NCBI RefSeq assembly: GCF_042664895.1
Contig: NZ_JBHTBQ010000004.1
Span: forward strand, 186,001-250,000
DNA from: Iodobacter arcticus
GTDB taxonomy: Bacteria > Pseudomonadota > Gammaproteobacteria > Burkholderiales > Chitinibacteraceae
Length of the DNA stretch: 64,000 nucleotides
Direction: 5' to 3'
A program made the translations under genes and the position numbers. Of the stretch, positions 15,927-25,487 are shown in pieces. The notes beneath the pieces were generated by a model, which did no database searches, was not told where the DNA came from, and saw only the letters and a list, made by a program, of their open reading frames with translations. How positions within the stretch are numbered: position 1 is the first letter of the stretch; the number at the start of each line of letters is the position of its first letter.

Positions 15927-15955
15927 TTGACGCAAGAAAGAACCTTGCCTAGAAT
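15927..15955 (+). promoter_or_regulatory. Promoter of the tRNA-Tyr/Gly/Thr-tufB unit
   Basis: -35 TTGACG (15927-15932), 17-base spacer and -10 TAGAAT (15950-15955), then GCGC just after the -10. A GC-rich discriminator is typical of stable-RNA promoters under stringent control. The tRNA-Tyr gene begins 15 bases later. Confidence 0.8.
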
Positions 15956-15969
15956 GCGCTTCTCTTGTC

Positions 15970-16055
15970 GGGGGGGTTACCCCAGCGGTCAACGGGTCCG
16001 GACTGTAAATCCGGCGGCTTAGCCTTCGAAGGTTCGAATCCTTCCCCCCCCACCA
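15970..16055 (+). tRNA. tRNA-Tyr (GTA)
   Basis: 86 bases with encoded CCA and a long variable arm (class II), as expected for tRNA-Tyr. The anticodon loop is CTGTAAA; the acceptor stem is seven G-C pairs. Confidence 0.97.
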
Positions 16056-16115
16056 GAATAATAGTATGCGTAGTGAAGAGTCTGCGTAGAGGTTGTAAGG
16101 TTGGATTAAAATAAT

Positions 16116-16189
16116 GCGGGTGTAGCTCAATGGTAGAGCAGAAGCCTTCCAAGCTTACGACGAGGGTTCGATTCCCTTCACCCGCTCCA
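16116..16189 (+). tRNA. tRNA-Gly (TCC)
   Basis: 74 bases with encoded CCA. Anticodon loop CTTCCAA, acceptor stem GCGGGTG/CACCCGC. Confidence 0.97.
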
Positions 16190-16203
16190 AAAAAGATTAG
16201 CGT

Positions 16204-16278
<75 letters not shown>

Positions 16279-16319
16279 ATCGCTTGGTATATTTTCAAGT
16301 TCTCGAGATAGGAAATATC

Positions 16320-17510
16320 ATGGCAAAAGAAAAATTTACGCGCACGAAGCCCCACGTTAACGTTGGTACGATTGGTCACGTTGATCATGGTAAGACCACA
16401 TTAACAGCGGCTATTTCGACCATTTTGTCGAAAAAGTTTGGTGGCGAAGCAAAAGATTATTCGCAGATTGATAGTGCGCCTGAAGAAAAGGCTCGTGGTA
16501 TTACAATTAATACCTCGCACGTTGAGTACGAAACAGAAACACGTCACTACGCCCACGTAGATTGCCCGGGTCACGCAGATTACATTAAGAACATGATTAC
16601 AGGTGCAGCGCAGATGGATGGCGCGATCTTGGTTTGTTCTGCTGCTGATGGCCCGATGCCGCAAACTCGTGAGCATATCTTGTTAGCTCGTCAGGTTGGT
16701 GTTCCATACATCATTGTTTACCTGAACAAGGCTGATTTGGTTGATGACGCAGAATTGCTTGAATTGGTAGACATGGAAGTTCGTGAGCTACTAAGTAAAT
16801 ATGATTTTCCTGGTGACGATACGCCAATTATTGTTGGTTCTGCTCGTATGGCGCTGGAAGGCGATCAATCTGAGCACGGCGAGCCTTCGATTTTCCGTCT
16901 TGCAGATGCTTTGGATTCGTATATTCCATTGCCAGAGCGTGCTGTTGATGGCGCGTTCCTGATGCCAGTTGAGGATGTGTTCTCAATCTCTGGTCGCGGT
17001 ACTGTGGTGACTGGTCGTGTTGAGCGCGGTATTGTTAAGGTGGGTGAAGAAATTGAAATCGTTGGTATTACACCAACGGTTAAGACGACTTGTACTGGTG
17101 TTGAAATGTTCCGTAAGTTGCTTGATCAAGGTCAGGCTGGCGATAATATCGGTGCATTGCTTCGTGGTACTAAGCGTGAAGATGTTCAGCGTGGTCAAGT
17201 TCTGGCAAAGCCGGGTTCGATCACTCCGCACACTAAGTTTGAAGGTTCGGTGTATGTGTTGTCGAAAGATGAGGGTGGTCGTCACACTCCATTTTTTAAT
17301 GGCTACCGTCCACAGTTCTTCTTCCGTACTACAGATGTAACGGGTTCGGTTGATTTGCCGGAAGGTACTGAAATGGTAATGCCTGGTGATAATGTCGAAG
17401 TTACTGTTAGTCTGATTGCTCCGGTTGCGATGGAGCAGGGTCTGCGCTTCGCGATTCGTGAAGGTGGTCGTACTGTTGGTGCTGGTGTTGTTGCAAAAGT
17501 TATTGAATAA
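16320..17510 (+). CDS. tufB: Elongation factor Tu, copy B
   Basis: GTPase that delivers aminoacyl-tRNA to the ribosome. GHVDHGKT (residues 19-26), DCPGH and NKAD are the G-box motifs. From ATG 16320 (AGGA upstream) it is 396 residues. The open frame to 16284 only extends into the tRNA-Thr spacer. It differs from TufA at five positions (Ile238, Pro252, Ser364, Ile395, Glu396 here). It sits in the classical tRNA-tufB-tRNA-Trp-secE arrangement. Confidence 0.99.
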   Translation: MAKEKFTRTKPHVNVGTIGHVDHGKTTLTAAISTILSKKFGGEAKDYSQIDSAPEEKARGITINTSHVEYETETRHYAHVDCPGHADYIKNMITGAAQMDGAILVCSAADGPMPQTREHILLARQVGVPYIIVYLNKADLVDDAELLELVDMEVRELLSKYDFPGDDTPIIVGSARMALEGDQSEHGEPSIFRLADALDSYIPLPERAVDGAFLMPVEDVFSISGRGTVVTGRVERGIVKVGEEIEIVGITPTVKTTCTGVEMFRKLLDQGQAGDNIGALLRGTKREDVQRGQVLAKPGSITPHTKFEGSVYVLSKDEGGRHTPFFNGYRPQFFFRTTDVTGSVDLPEGTEMVMPGDNVEVTVSLIAPVAMEQGLRFAIREGGRTVGAGVVAKVIE

Positions 17511-17558
17511 AAGAGGTTTACAAAAGAGGGTTGAATTGTTATAGTTCTGCCCTCCCGT

Positions 17559-17634
17559 AGGCGAGTAGCTCAATTGGTAGAGCACCGGTCTCCAAAACCG
17601 GGGGTTGGGGGTTCGACACCCTCCTCGCCTGCCA
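17559..17634 (+). tRNA. tRNA-Trp (CCA)
   Basis: 76 bases with encoded CCA. Anticodon loop TCTCCAA, acceptor stem AGGCGAG/CTCGCCT. It lies between tufB and secE. Confidence 0.97.
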
Positions 17635-17646
17635 CGGTTTAGACAT

Positions 17647-17680
17647 CAGAGCCGTTTCCGTAGGGAACGGCTCTGTTTTA
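17647..17680 (+). terminator. Terminator or processing hairpin after tRNA-Trp
   Basis: A ten-base-pair stem CAGAGCCGTT/AACGGCTCTG extended by inner pairs around loop GTA, followed by TTTTA. It would end the tufB-trnW transcript or set the tRNA 3' end; secE begins 24 bp later. Confidence 0.75.
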
Positions 17681-17702
17681 TCCAAGTTTCCGAATCGGAC
17701 AA

Positions 17703-18056
17703 ATGGTTAGCATCGACAAAATCAAGATCGCAGCATCACTGCTGCTGGTTGCATTGGGTGTTACTGGGTTTTACCTGGTTCCAACTGATCAAGGGGTCGT
17801 TCGTTCATTGCCTGTAGTGCTTAGTTTGGCACTTGCAGGTTTTGTGCTATGGTTTTCGGGTCCAGGTCGTGTGTTTGTAGATTACGCGCGCGACTCGATA
17901 AAAGAAGCGCAGAAGGTTGTGTTTCCGACTCGTAAAGAAACCTGGCAGATGACGGGCGTTGTATTCCTGTTCGTAGGGGTGTTGTCTCTCTTTATGTGGG
18001 GCGTCGACTCTGGTCTGACATGGGTATTCTATGATCTGATTTTAGGTCGTGGCTAA
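17703..18056 (+). CDS. secE: Preprotein translocase subunit SecE
   Basis: The 117-residue membrane protein has three hydrophobic segments, like E. coli SecE. The conserved cytoplasmic amphipathic stretch FVDYARDSIKEAQKVVFPTR, ending in the KVVWP-like block, precedes the last segment. It forms the SecYEG channel with SecY, encoded at 43759-45063. The next gene is nusG, 27 bp away, as in nearly all proteobacteria. Confidence 0.97.
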   Translation: MVSIDKIKIAASLLLVALGVTGFYLVPTDQGVVRSLPVVLSLALAGFVLWFSGPGRVFVDYARDSIKEAQKVVFPTRKETWQMTGVVFLFVGVLSLFMWGVDSGLTWVFYDLILGRG

Positions 18057-18083
18057 AAGTAAACGGGAAAGCGGAGTATCTGA

Positions 18084-18617
18084 ATGTCTATGCGTTGGTA
18101 TGTGGTACACGCCTATTCCGGCTTTGAAAAAAGTGTGCAAAAGGCGCTGATTGAGCGGATTGAACGTGCTGATATGCAGCACTTGTTTGGTCAGATCTTG
18201 GTGCCTGTTGAAGAAGTGATGGAAGTGAAGGCCGGCACTCGTAAGCTGACCGAGCGGAAACTCTTCCCGGGTTATGTATTTGTTGAAATGGAAATGGGTG
18301 ATGAAACCTGGCACTTAGTTAAGAGTACGGCTAAGGTTAGTGGTTTCATCGGTGGTGTGGGTAATCGTCCTACACCTTTGCCTGAGCGTGAAGTTAAATC
18401 TATGCTTCAACAGGTTCAGGAAGGGGTTGAGAAACCTCGTCCGAAAATCTTGTTTGAAGTGGGTGAAGAGCTTCGTGTTACTGAAGGCCCGTTTGCTGAT
18501 TTCAATGCAACTGTTGTTGATGTTGATTATGACAAAAGCCGGATCAAAGTGTCTGTGCTTATTTTTGGTCGCGCAACACCAGTTGAAGTCGATTTTGCAC
18601 AGGTCGAAAAAACCTGA
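18084..18617 (+). CDS. nusG: Transcription termination/antitermination factor NusG
   Basis: The 177-residue protein begins MRWYVVHAYSGFEKSV (RNA polymerase-binding NGN domain) and ends with a KOW domain (VTEGPFADFNATVVDVDYDK). It couples RNA polymerase to Rho or the ribosome. Length is standard. It lies between secE and rplK. Confidence 0.98.
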   Translation: MSMRWYVVHAYSGFEKSVQKALIERIERADMQHLFGQILVPVEEVMEVKAGTRKLTERKLFPGYVFVEMEMGDETWHLVKSTAKVSGFIGGVGNRPTPLPEREVKSMLQQVQEGVEKPRPKILFEVGEELRVTEGPFADFNATVVDVDYDKSRIKVSVLIFGRATPVEVDFAQVEKT

Positions 18618-18699
18618 TCTGTGTAGTGTAATGCCCTAGGGCATTTTGGTAGGGGAGCGAGTTTTTTACTCGCGTTTGACCCGAATTTAGGAGTTTTAA
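18618..18699 (+). promoter_or_regulatory. nusG-rplK intercistronic leader with palindromes
   Basis: The 82-bp gap contains a perfect 16-base palindrome AATGCCCTAGGGCATT (18630-18645) and a short hairpin GCGAGT-TTTTT-ACTCGC. In E. coli the rplK leader is the L1 binding site for translational feedback, so this gap is the expected place for such control; I cannot confirm the L1 motif. Confidence 0.4.
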
Positions 18700-19131
18700 A
18701 TGGCTAAGAAAATCATTGGCTATATCAAGCTGCAAGTGCCAGCTGGTAAAGCAAATCCATCACCACCGATTGGTCCAGCTTTGGGTCAACGTGGTCTGAA
18801 TATTATGAATTTTTGTAAGGAATTCAACGCGGCCACTCAAGGTATCGAGCCAGGTCTGCCAATTCCTGTAGTTATCACTGCTTTTGCAGACAAATCATTC
18901 ACCTTCGTGATGAAGAGCCCACCAGCAACGATCTTGCTGAAAAAGGCTGCTGGTATCACTAAGGGTAGCGCTAAGCCACATACTGACAAAGTTGGTGTTG
19001 TGACTCGTGCTCAGCTTGAAGAAATTGTTAAGACCAAGAATGCTGACTTGACTGGCTCTGATATCGACGCAGCAGTGCGTACTATCGCTGGTTCCGCTCG
19101 TTCGATGGGTCTGACCGTGGAGGGTGTGTAA
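18700..19131 (+). CDS. rplK: 50S ribosomal protein L11
   Basis: The 143-residue protein has IKLQVPAGKANPSPPIGPAL, the proline-rich N-terminal domain hinge of uL11, and the rRNA-binding C-terminal domain. It forms the GTPase-associated centre with 23S rRNA and is needed for RelA activation. The stop is directly followed by rplA with no gap. AGGAG precedes the start. Confidence 0.99.
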   Translation: MAKKIIGYIKLQVPAGKANPSPPIGPALGQRGLNIMNFCKEFNAATQGIEPGLPIPVVITAFADKSFTFVMKSPPATILLKKAAGITKGSAKPHTDKVGVVTRAQLEEIVKTKNADLTGSDIDAAVRTIAGSARSMGLTVEGV

Positions 19132-19827
19132 ATGGCTAAGCTATCTAAGCGCCTGAAGGCACTGAACGCAACTGTTGATTCTAACAAGCTGTACGCTATT
19201 GACGAAGCAATTGCGCTCGTTAAAGCTGCTGCAACTGCTAAATTCAACGAATCGATCGACGTTTCTGTTAATTTAGGTATTGACGCACGTAAGTCGGACC
19301 AAGTGGTTCGCGGCGCTGTTGTATTGCCTAAAGGCACGGGTAAGTCAGTTCGCGTAGCTGTATTCGCACAAGGTGCAAATGCTGAAGCTGCTCGTGCTGC
19401 TGGTGCAGAAATCGTTGGCTTCGAAGACTTAGCTGAATCGATTAAAGCCGGTAATATGGACTTCGACGTTGTTATTGCTTCTCCAGATGCAATGCGCGTT
19501 GTTGGTCAATTAGGCCAGATCTTGGGTCCACGTGGCCTGATGCCTAACCCGAAAGTCGGTACTGTAACTCCGAACGTTGCTGAAGCAGTTAAAAATGCTA
19601 AAGCCGGTCAAGTTCAATACCGTACTGACAAGGGTGGTATCGTTCACGCTACTCTAGGTCGCGCAACTTTCGAAGCTGCTGATCTGAAAGAAAACTTGTT
19701 GGCGTTGGTTGATGCGCTGCAAAAAGCTAAGCCAGCTTCTTCAAAAGGTGTATACCTTAAGAAGATCGCTGTATCGAGCACTATGGGTGTAGGCGTTCGC
19801 GTCGAAACCGCTTCGGTAGTAGCTTAA
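19132..19827 (+). CDS. rplA: 50S ribosomal protein L1
   Basis: The 231-residue uL1 forms the L1 stalk and in many bacteria represses its own operon. The signature GPRGLMPNPKVGTVT is present in the second half. It starts immediately after the rplK stop, so translation is probably coupled. Confidence 0.99.
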   Translation: MAKLSKRLKALNATVDSNKLYAIDEAIALVKAAATAKFNESIDVSVNLGIDARKSDQVVRGAVVLPKGTGKSVRVAVFAQGANAEAARAAGAEIVGFEDLAESIKAGNMDFDVVIASPDAMRVVGQLGQILGPRGLMPNPKVGTVTPNVAEAVKNAKAGQVQYRTDKGGIVHATLGRATFEAADLKENLLALVDALQKAKPASSKGVYLKKIAVSSTMGVGVRVETASVVA

Positions 19828-20101
19828 GTATTTATGGGGTCAGTCTGACGACTGATCCCGTCGACTTTGGGCTTGGCGGAATATTGCCAAGGTTGTCAAA
19901 GACCGTAGGTGCCATGAGTTTTCTTGTGGCTTAATCCGGCTCCCAAAAGCCAGCCTACGCAGACGGTGCGCCCGAATCTATAGGCTCTAAATGCATGGCT
20001 CCAGTAGCAATGTTGTTAGCAAGTCTCCTGAAGCAAAGGTCGCCGTTTGATTGGGTGGTGCGATTTATTCGCACTGAACTACTAACCAATGGAGGTAGAC
20101 C
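19828..20101 (+). ncRNA. L10 leader (rplJL autoregulatory leader)
   Basis: The 274-bp gap between rplA and rplJ is the usual place of the structured leader bound by the L10-(L12)4 complex. The stretch around 19938-19975, with AGCCTACGCAGACGGTGCGCC, resembles the conserved kink-turn/bulge region of known L10 leaders. TTGGC/GCCAA at 19873-19890 forms a smaller hairpin. Identification is from position and remembered pattern. Confidence 0.65.
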
Positions 20102-20644
20102 TTGAGTCTCAATCTTGAAGACAAAAAGGCGGTAGTCGCTGAGATCGCAGCAGAAGTTGCTACAGCTCAAACGATTATTATCGCTGAATACCGAGGTATC
20201 GGCGTTGCAAGCATGACTGTACTGCGCAAACAAGCGCGTGAGTCAGGCGTGTACCTGCGTGTTCTGAAGAACACACTGGCACGTCGTGCGGTTGAAGGGA
20301 CTCCGTTCGCTGAGTTGGCAGACCAAATGGTTGGCCCACTGGTGTACGGTATTTCCGAAGACCCAGTTGCTGCGGCAAAAGTTTTGAACACATTCGCAAA
20401 GAAAGACGCGAAGATCGTGATCAAGGCTGGTTCTTATGATGGTAAGGTAATGAATGCAGAAGAAGTAGCTGTTCTTGCATCTATTCCAAGCCGTGAAGAA
20501 CTGTTGTCCAAGCTGCTGTACGTTATGCAAGCACCGATGGCTGGTTTCGCACGTGGCCTTGCCGCGCTGGCAGCGCAGAAGTCCGAAGGCATCGCCGCTC
20601 CGGTGGAGGCTGCAGAAGCCCCAGCCGAAGAAGCGACCGCTTAA
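20102..20644 (+). CDS. rplJ: 50S ribosomal protein L10
   Basis: The 180-residue uL10 anchors L7/L12 dimers to the ribosome. The start is TTG at 20102, supported by GGAGGT five bases upstream and by the usual N-terminus MSLNLEDKKAVVAEIAAEV. An uncommon start codon fits the translational feedback at this site. The C-terminus is Ala/Glu-rich. rplL follows after 60 bp. Confidence 0.98.
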   Translation: MSLNLEDKKAVVAEIAAEVATAQTIIIAEYRGIGVASMTVLRKQARESGVYLRVLKNTLARRAVEGTPFAELADQMVGPLVYGISEDPVAAAKVLNTFAKKDAKIVIKAGSYDGKVMNAEEVAVLASIPSREELLSKLLYVMQAPMAGFARGLAALAAQKSEGIAAPVEAAEAPAEEATA

Positions 20645-20704
20645 GCGACAACTTAAACACGATTGTTGTATTAAAACAGACAAGATTTTCAGGAGTATTA
20701 ATAA

Positions 20705-21073
20705 ATGGCTCTGACTAAAGACGATATCCTCGAAGCAGTATCCGCTTTGACCGTAATGGAACTGAATGAGCTGGTTAAGGCATTCGAAGAAAAGTTTGGC
20801 GTTTCTGCTGCTGCTGTTGCAGTTGCTGGCCCAGCTGCTGCTGGTGCAGCAGTTGAAGAAAAGACAGAATTCGACGTAATTCTGACTGGCGCTGGCGCTA
20901 ACAAAGTTGGCACAATTAAGATCGTTCGCGAATTGACAGGTCTTGGCCTGAAAGAAGCGAAAGACTTGGTTGACGGCGCTCCTAAGCCAGTGAAAGAAGG
21001 CATTTCTAAAGCTGATGCTGAAGCTATGTTGAAAAAACTCGTTGAGGCTGGTGCAACAGCTGAGATGAAGTAA
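20705..21073 (+). CDS. rplL: 50S ribosomal protein L7/L12
   Basis: The 122-residue bL12 stalk protein has an N-terminal dimerisation domain, an Ala-rich hinge (AAAVAVAGPAAAGAAVEE) and the C-terminal factor-binding domain (GLGLKEAKDLVDGAPKPVKE). An attenuator-like hairpin follows before rpoB. Confidence 0.99.
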   Translation: MALTKDDILEAVSALTVMELNELVKAFEEKFGVSAAAVAVAGPAAAGAAVEEKTEFDVILTGAGANKVGTIKIVRELTGLGLKEAKDLVDGAPKPVKEGISKADAEAMLKKLVEAGATAEMK

Positions 21074-21095
21074 GCATCCCTTAGGATGTAGTGAA

Positions 21096-21125
21096 GGCAG
21101 GCGGAGGAATCCGCCTGCCCTTTTG
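21096..21125 (+). terminator. Attenuator between rplL and rpoB
   Basis: A perfect ten-base-pair stem GGCAGGCGGA/TCCGCCTGCC with loop GGAA, then CTTTT. E. coli has a partial terminator at this position that sets the ratio of ribosomal protein to RNA polymerase transcripts. Confidence 0.85.
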
Positions 21126-21287
21126 CGTTTGTGTCTATTGCTTAGCTTACAGCTGATCCCGATATTTGTCGGTTAGCGGAATCCAGCTTGTGTTCTTTTG
21201 CAAGCAGTTGTCAAACCGGAAACCGCTCACAAACACGTTGGCGGGCGTTTGCGGTTTGTCCTTTGCGCCCCACTCCATGGAGAGTTT

Positions 21288-24200
21288 ATGAGTATGAAAT
21301 ACTCGTTCACTGAGAAAAAACGCATTCGTAAAAGTTTTGCGAAACGGAAGAGCGTCCTTGAGGTGCCATTCCTGCTCGCAACGCAGATCGATTCTTATAG
21401 TGAATACCTGCAACTAGGGGTTCCGGCCGATTCGCGCCGGATGATCGGTTTGCAAGCTGCGTTTAATTCGATTTTCCCTATCGTCTCTCATAACGAAAAC
21501 GCTCGATTGGAGTTTGTGCATTACTCCCTCGGCGATCCTGCGTTTGATGTGCTCGAGTGCCAGCAGCGAGGAATTACCTTCGCGGCTCCACTGCGTGCGC
21601 GTGTACGCCTCGTGATCATGGATCGCGAAGCATCTAAGCCAACGATCAAAGAAGTTAAAGAACAAGACGTTTACTTTGGCGAAGTGCCATTGATGACACG
21701 TACCGGTTCTTTCGTGATCAATGGTACAGAGCGCGTTATTGTTAGCCAGTTGCATCGTTCTCCTGGCGTGTTCTTTGAGCACGACAAGGGCAAGACTCAT
21801 TCTTCAGGCAAGCTTTTGTTCTCGGCGCGGATTATTCCGTATCGCGGCTCTTGGCTAGATTTTGAGTTTGATCCAAAAGATCTGCTGTTCTTCCGTATCG
21901 ACCGTCGTCGTAAGATGCCGGTAACCACGCTGCTGAAAGCCCTAGGTTATAACCCAGAGCAAATTCTGGCGGGTTTCTTCGATACCGATACATTCCTTAT
22001 GGACGAAGATGGCCTGTGCTTAGAGCTGGTGTCAGAACGTCTGAAGGGTGAAATTGCCAAGTTCGATATCGTTGCTGATAACGGCACCGTACTCGTACAA
22101 AAAGATAAGCGTATTACAGCTAAAACCATTCGCGATATTAATGCGTCTGGCTTGAAGAAAATCCCTGTGCCTTTGGATTACTTCTATGGTCGTATCTTGG
22201 CGCATAACGTTGTTGATCCATTAACCGGCGAAGTGCTGGCTAAGGCCAACGAAGAAGTGACCGAAGATCTGGCTGCTAAGCTGGATATGGCCGATGTAAA
22301 ATCTGTCAATGTGCTGTATGTAAATGATCTGGATCAGGGCGCGTTCCTGTCTCAGACATTGCGTTCAGATGATGTAGCTGATCAGTATGGTGCTCGCGTT
22401 GCAATTTATCGCATGATGCGCCCTGGTGAGCCACCGACCGAAGATTCGGTTGAAGCGCTGTTCAAGGGCTTGTTCTTCGCGCCTGAGCGTTACGATCTAT
22501 CTGCTGTTGGTCGCATGAAGTTTAACCGCCGTGCTTACCCTGATCGCTTAGAAGAAAAAGCGCCGGGTTGGATGCGTCGTTTCTACGAAGAAGCGGGTCC
22601 GCGTGGTGTTGAAGGTGCTGGTATTTTGTGCACCGCCGACATTATTGCTGTGATTGGTATCCTCTTAGAATTGCGTAATGGCCGTGGCGATATCGATGAT
22701 ATCGATCACTTGGGCAATCGTCGTGTGCGCTCGGTAGGTGAGTTGGCTGAAAACCAATTCCGCGCTGGTTTGGTTCGTGTAGAACGCGCTGTTAAAGAGC
22801 GTTTGTCACAAGCGGAATCAGACAACCTAATGCCGCATGATTTGATTAATGCCAAGCCTGTTTCGGCTGCAATCAAAGAATTCTTCGGCTCTTCCCAGCT
22901 TTCGCAGTTTATGGATCAAACCAATCCATTGTCAGAAATCACGCACAAGCGTCGTGTTTCTGCTTTGGGACCCGGCGGTTTGACTCGTGAGCGTGCTGGC
23001 TTTGAAGTTCGTGACGTGCATCCGACGCATTACGGCCGTGTTTGCCCGATCGAAACACCGGAAGGTCCAAACATTGGTCTGATCAATTCGCTTTCTTGCT
23101 ATGCGCGTACCAATAGCTACGGCTTCTTGGAAACACCGTATCGCAAAGTGATCGATTGTAAGGTTACTGATGAAATTGAATACTTGTCCGCGATTGAAGA
23201 GGGCAAGTACGTTGTAGCTCAGGCGAATGCCGAGTTCGACGAAGAAGGTCGTTTGACTGACGAGTTAGTAACTTGTCGTTCTAATGGCGACACGATTGTT
23301 GTAACGCCTGATCGCGTGCAGTACATGGATGTGGCTCCTAGCCAGATCGTATCGGTTGCAGCATCGCTGATTCCATTCTTGGAACACGATGACGCCAACC
23401 GTGCGTTGATGGGCGCCAACATGCAGCGTCAAGCTGTGCCTTGCTTACGTGCACAAGCACCGTTTGTAGGTACAGGTATTGAACGCACATGTGCAACTGA
23501 CTCGGGTACCGCAGTAACTGCTTTACGCGGCGGTGTGGTTGATTATGTTGATGCAGCTCGTGTGGTTATTCGTGTAAACGATGACGAAGCGATTGCGGGT
23601 GAAACAGGTGTAGATATTTACAACCTGATTAAATTTACTCGTTCTAACCAGAACACCAACACCAATCAGAAGCCAGTAGTTATTCGTGGCAGCATTATTG
23701 CCAAGGGTGACGTTATTGCTGACGGCGCGTCAACTGACTTGGGCGAAATGGCTCTGGGTCAGAACATGACTATCGCATTTATGCCTTGGAACGGTTTCAA
23801 CTTCGAAGATTCGATTTTGATCTCGGAAGATGTCGTATCTAACGATCGTTATACTTCGATTCACATCGAAGAACTGAACGTAATGGCGCGTGACACCAAG
23901 CTTGGCGCTGAAGAAATTACCCGTGATATCTCCAATCTGTCCGAGCGTATGCTGGGTCGTCTGGATGAGTCTGGTGTGGTTTACATCGGTGCTGAAGTGG
24001 AAGCGGGCGATGTATTGTGCGGTAAGGTGACCCCTAAGGGTGAAACCCAGCTGACTCCTGAAGAAAAGCTCTTACGTGCGATCTTCGGTGAAAAAGCCTC
24101 TGACGTTAAAGATACTTCGCTGCGCGTGCCGTCTGGCATGGTGGGTACGGTTATTGACGTGCAAGTGTTTACTCGTGAAGGTGTGGAGCGCGATCGTCGT

Positions 24201-25472
24201 GCCCAGTCCATCATCGATGATCAATTGCGTCGTTACCGCCAAGATCTGAACGATCAACTACGTATTGTACAAAGCGATTTGTTCGAACGTATTGAACGTA
24301 TGATCGTGGGTAAAGTAGCTAACGGCGGCCCAATGAAGTTGGCTAAGGGCGTTGAAATCACCAAAGAATACTTGCTTGGCTTGCCAGCAAAGATTGATTG
24401 GTTTGATATCCGCTTAGCAGACGAAGAGTCCGCTCGCCAGCTAGAAGCCATGAAAGACCTGATTGGTCAGATGCGTACTGAGTTTGATCTGCGTTTTGAA
24501 GATAAAAAACGTAAGTTGACTCAAGGTGACGAATTGCCACCTGGCGTGATCAAGATGGTTAAGGTGTATGTGGCGGTTAAACGTCGCTTACAGCCAGGCG
24601 ATAAGATGGCCGGTCGTCACGGTAACAAGGGTGTTGTTTCTAAGATTCTGCCGATTGAAGATCTGCCATATATGGCAGATGGTACAACTGTAGATATCGT
24701 TCTGAATCCATTGGGCGTACCTTCGCGTATGAACATTGGTCAGATTCTGGAAATGCACTTGGGTTGGGCAGCTAAGGGTATTGGTCAGCGTATTGACGCG
24801 ATGTTGCGCGAGCAACGTAACGGCATGCTGGTTGATATGCGTGCTTACTTGAACAAAATCTATAACACCAGTGGCAAGACTGAAGATATTGACGGTCTCA
24901 CTGATGAAGAATTGATTGAGTTGGCCAACGGTCTGCGCAACGGTATGACTTTTGCAAGTCCGGTATTTGACGGTGCGAAAGAGTCAGAAATCTATCAGAT
25001 GCTGGACTTAGCTTACCCAAGCGAAGATCCACACACCGAATTACTGGACTTCAACAGCAGCAAGACACAAATGCAGCTGTTTGATGGTCGTAATGGTGAG
25101 CCATTTGAACGCAAAGTAACGGTTGGTGTGATGCACTACCTGAAACTGCATCACTTGGTTGACGATAAGATGCATGCTCGTTCCACTGGTCCTTACTCAC
25201 TCGTAACGCAACAACCACTGGGCGGTAAAGCTCAGTTTGGTGGTCAGCGCTTCGGGGAGATGGAAGTTTGGGCGTTGGAAGCATACGGTGCAGCTTACAC
25301 CTTGCAAGAAATGTTGACCGTGAAGTCTGATGATGTGAACGGTCGTACTAAGGTGTATGAAAACATCGTGAAGGGCGATCACCGGATTGATGCGGGTATG
25401 CCGGAATCCTTCAATGTACTTGTGAAGGAAATTCGCTCACTCGGTATCGATATCGATCTGGAAACGTATTGA
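21288..25472 (+). CDS. rpoB: RNA polymerase beta subunit
   Basis: The 1394-residue subunit starts MSMKYSFTEKKRIRKSF at ATG 21288 with GGAG upstream; the frame open back to 21198 lies in the untranslated leader. The rifampicin region SSQLSQFMDQTNPLSEITHK starts at Ser535 and looks wild type (Gln540, Asp543, His and Ser positions intact). The C-terminal block GGQRFGEMEVWALEAYGA is intact. rpoC follows after a 66-bp gap that contains a perfect hairpin. Confidence 0.99.
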   Translation: MSMKYSFTEKKRIRKSFAKRKSVLEVPFLLATQIDSYSEYLQLGVPADSRRMIGLQAAFNSIFPIVSHNENARLEFVHYSLGDPAFDVLECQQRGITFAAPLRARVRLVIMDREASKPTIKEVKEQDVYFGEVPLMTRTGSFVINGTERVIVSQLHRSPGVFFEHDKGKTHSSGKLLFSARIIPYRGSWLDFEFDPKDLLFFRIDRRRKMPVTTLLKALGYNPEQILAGFFDTDTFLMDEDGLCLELVSERLKGEIAKFDIVADNGTVLVQKDKRITAKTIRDINASGLKKIPVPLDYFYGRILAHNVVDPLTGEVLAKANEEVTEDLAAKLDMADVKSVNVLYVNDLDQGAFLSQTLRSDDVADQYGARVAIYRMMRPGEPPTEDSVEALFKGLFFAPERYDLSAVGRMKFNRRAYPDRLEEKAPGWMRRFYEEAGPRGVEGAGILCTADIIAVIGILLELRNGRGDIDDIDHLGNRRVRSVGELAENQFRAGLVRVERAVKERLSQAESDNLMPHDLINAKPVSAAIKEFFGSSQLSQFMDQTNPLSEITHKRRVSALGPGGLTRERAGFEVRDVHPTHYGRVCPIETPEGPNIGLINSLSCYARTNSYGFLETPYRKVIDCKVTDEIEYLSAIEEGKYVVAQANAEFDEEGRLTDELVTCRSNGDTIVVTPDRVQYMDVAPSQIVSVAASLIPFLEHDDANRALMGANMQRQAVPCLRAQAPFVGTGIERTCATDSGTAVTALRGGVVDYVDAARVVIRVNDDEAIAGETGVDIYNLIKFTRSNQNTNTNQKPVVIRGSIIAKGDVIADGASTDLGEMALGQNMTIAFMPWNGFNFEDSILISEDVVSNDRYTSIHIEELNVMARDTKLGAEEITRDISNLSERMLGRLDESGVVYIGAEVEAGDVLCGKVTPKGETQLTPEEKLLRAIFGEKASDVKDTSLRVPSGMVGTVIDVQVFTREGVERDRRAQSIIDDQLRRYRQDLNDQLRIVQSDLFERIERMIVGKVANGGPMKLAKGVEITKEYLLGLPAKIDWFDIRLADEESARQLEAMKDLIGQMRTEFDLRFEDKKRKLTQGDELPPGVIKMVKVYVAVKRRLQPGDKMAGRHGNKGVVSKILPIEDLPYMADGTTVDIVLNPLGVPSRMNIGQILEMHLGWAAKGIGQRIDAMLREQRNGMLVDMRAYLNKIYNTSGKTEDIDGLTDEELIELANGLRNGMTFASPVFDGAKESEIYQMLDLAYPSEDPHTELLDFNSSKTQMQLFDGRNGEPFERKVTVGVMHYLKLHHLVDDKMHARSTGPYSLVTQQPLGGKAQFGGQRFGEMEVWALEAYGAAYTLQEMLTVKSDDVNGRTKVYENIVKGDHRIDAGMPESFNVLVKEIRSLGIDIDLETY

Positions 25473-25487
25473 TTCGAGGGGTAGTAG

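Larger units (their letters stand above)
15541..15969. other. Gene-free control region between divergent tRNA units
   Basis: 429 bases with no supported gene. The two ends hold the promoters of the minus-strand tRNA-Phe pair and the plus-strand tRNA-Tyr unit. The AT-rich middle (about 15590-15920) shows nothing I can name. Confidence 0.7.

Noticed and set aside
16983..17585. Minus-strand frame opposite tufB and tRNA-Trp
   Set aside because: Composition (Asn/Thr/Ser-rich) is a mirror of tuf codon use; the same pattern recurs opposite tufA.
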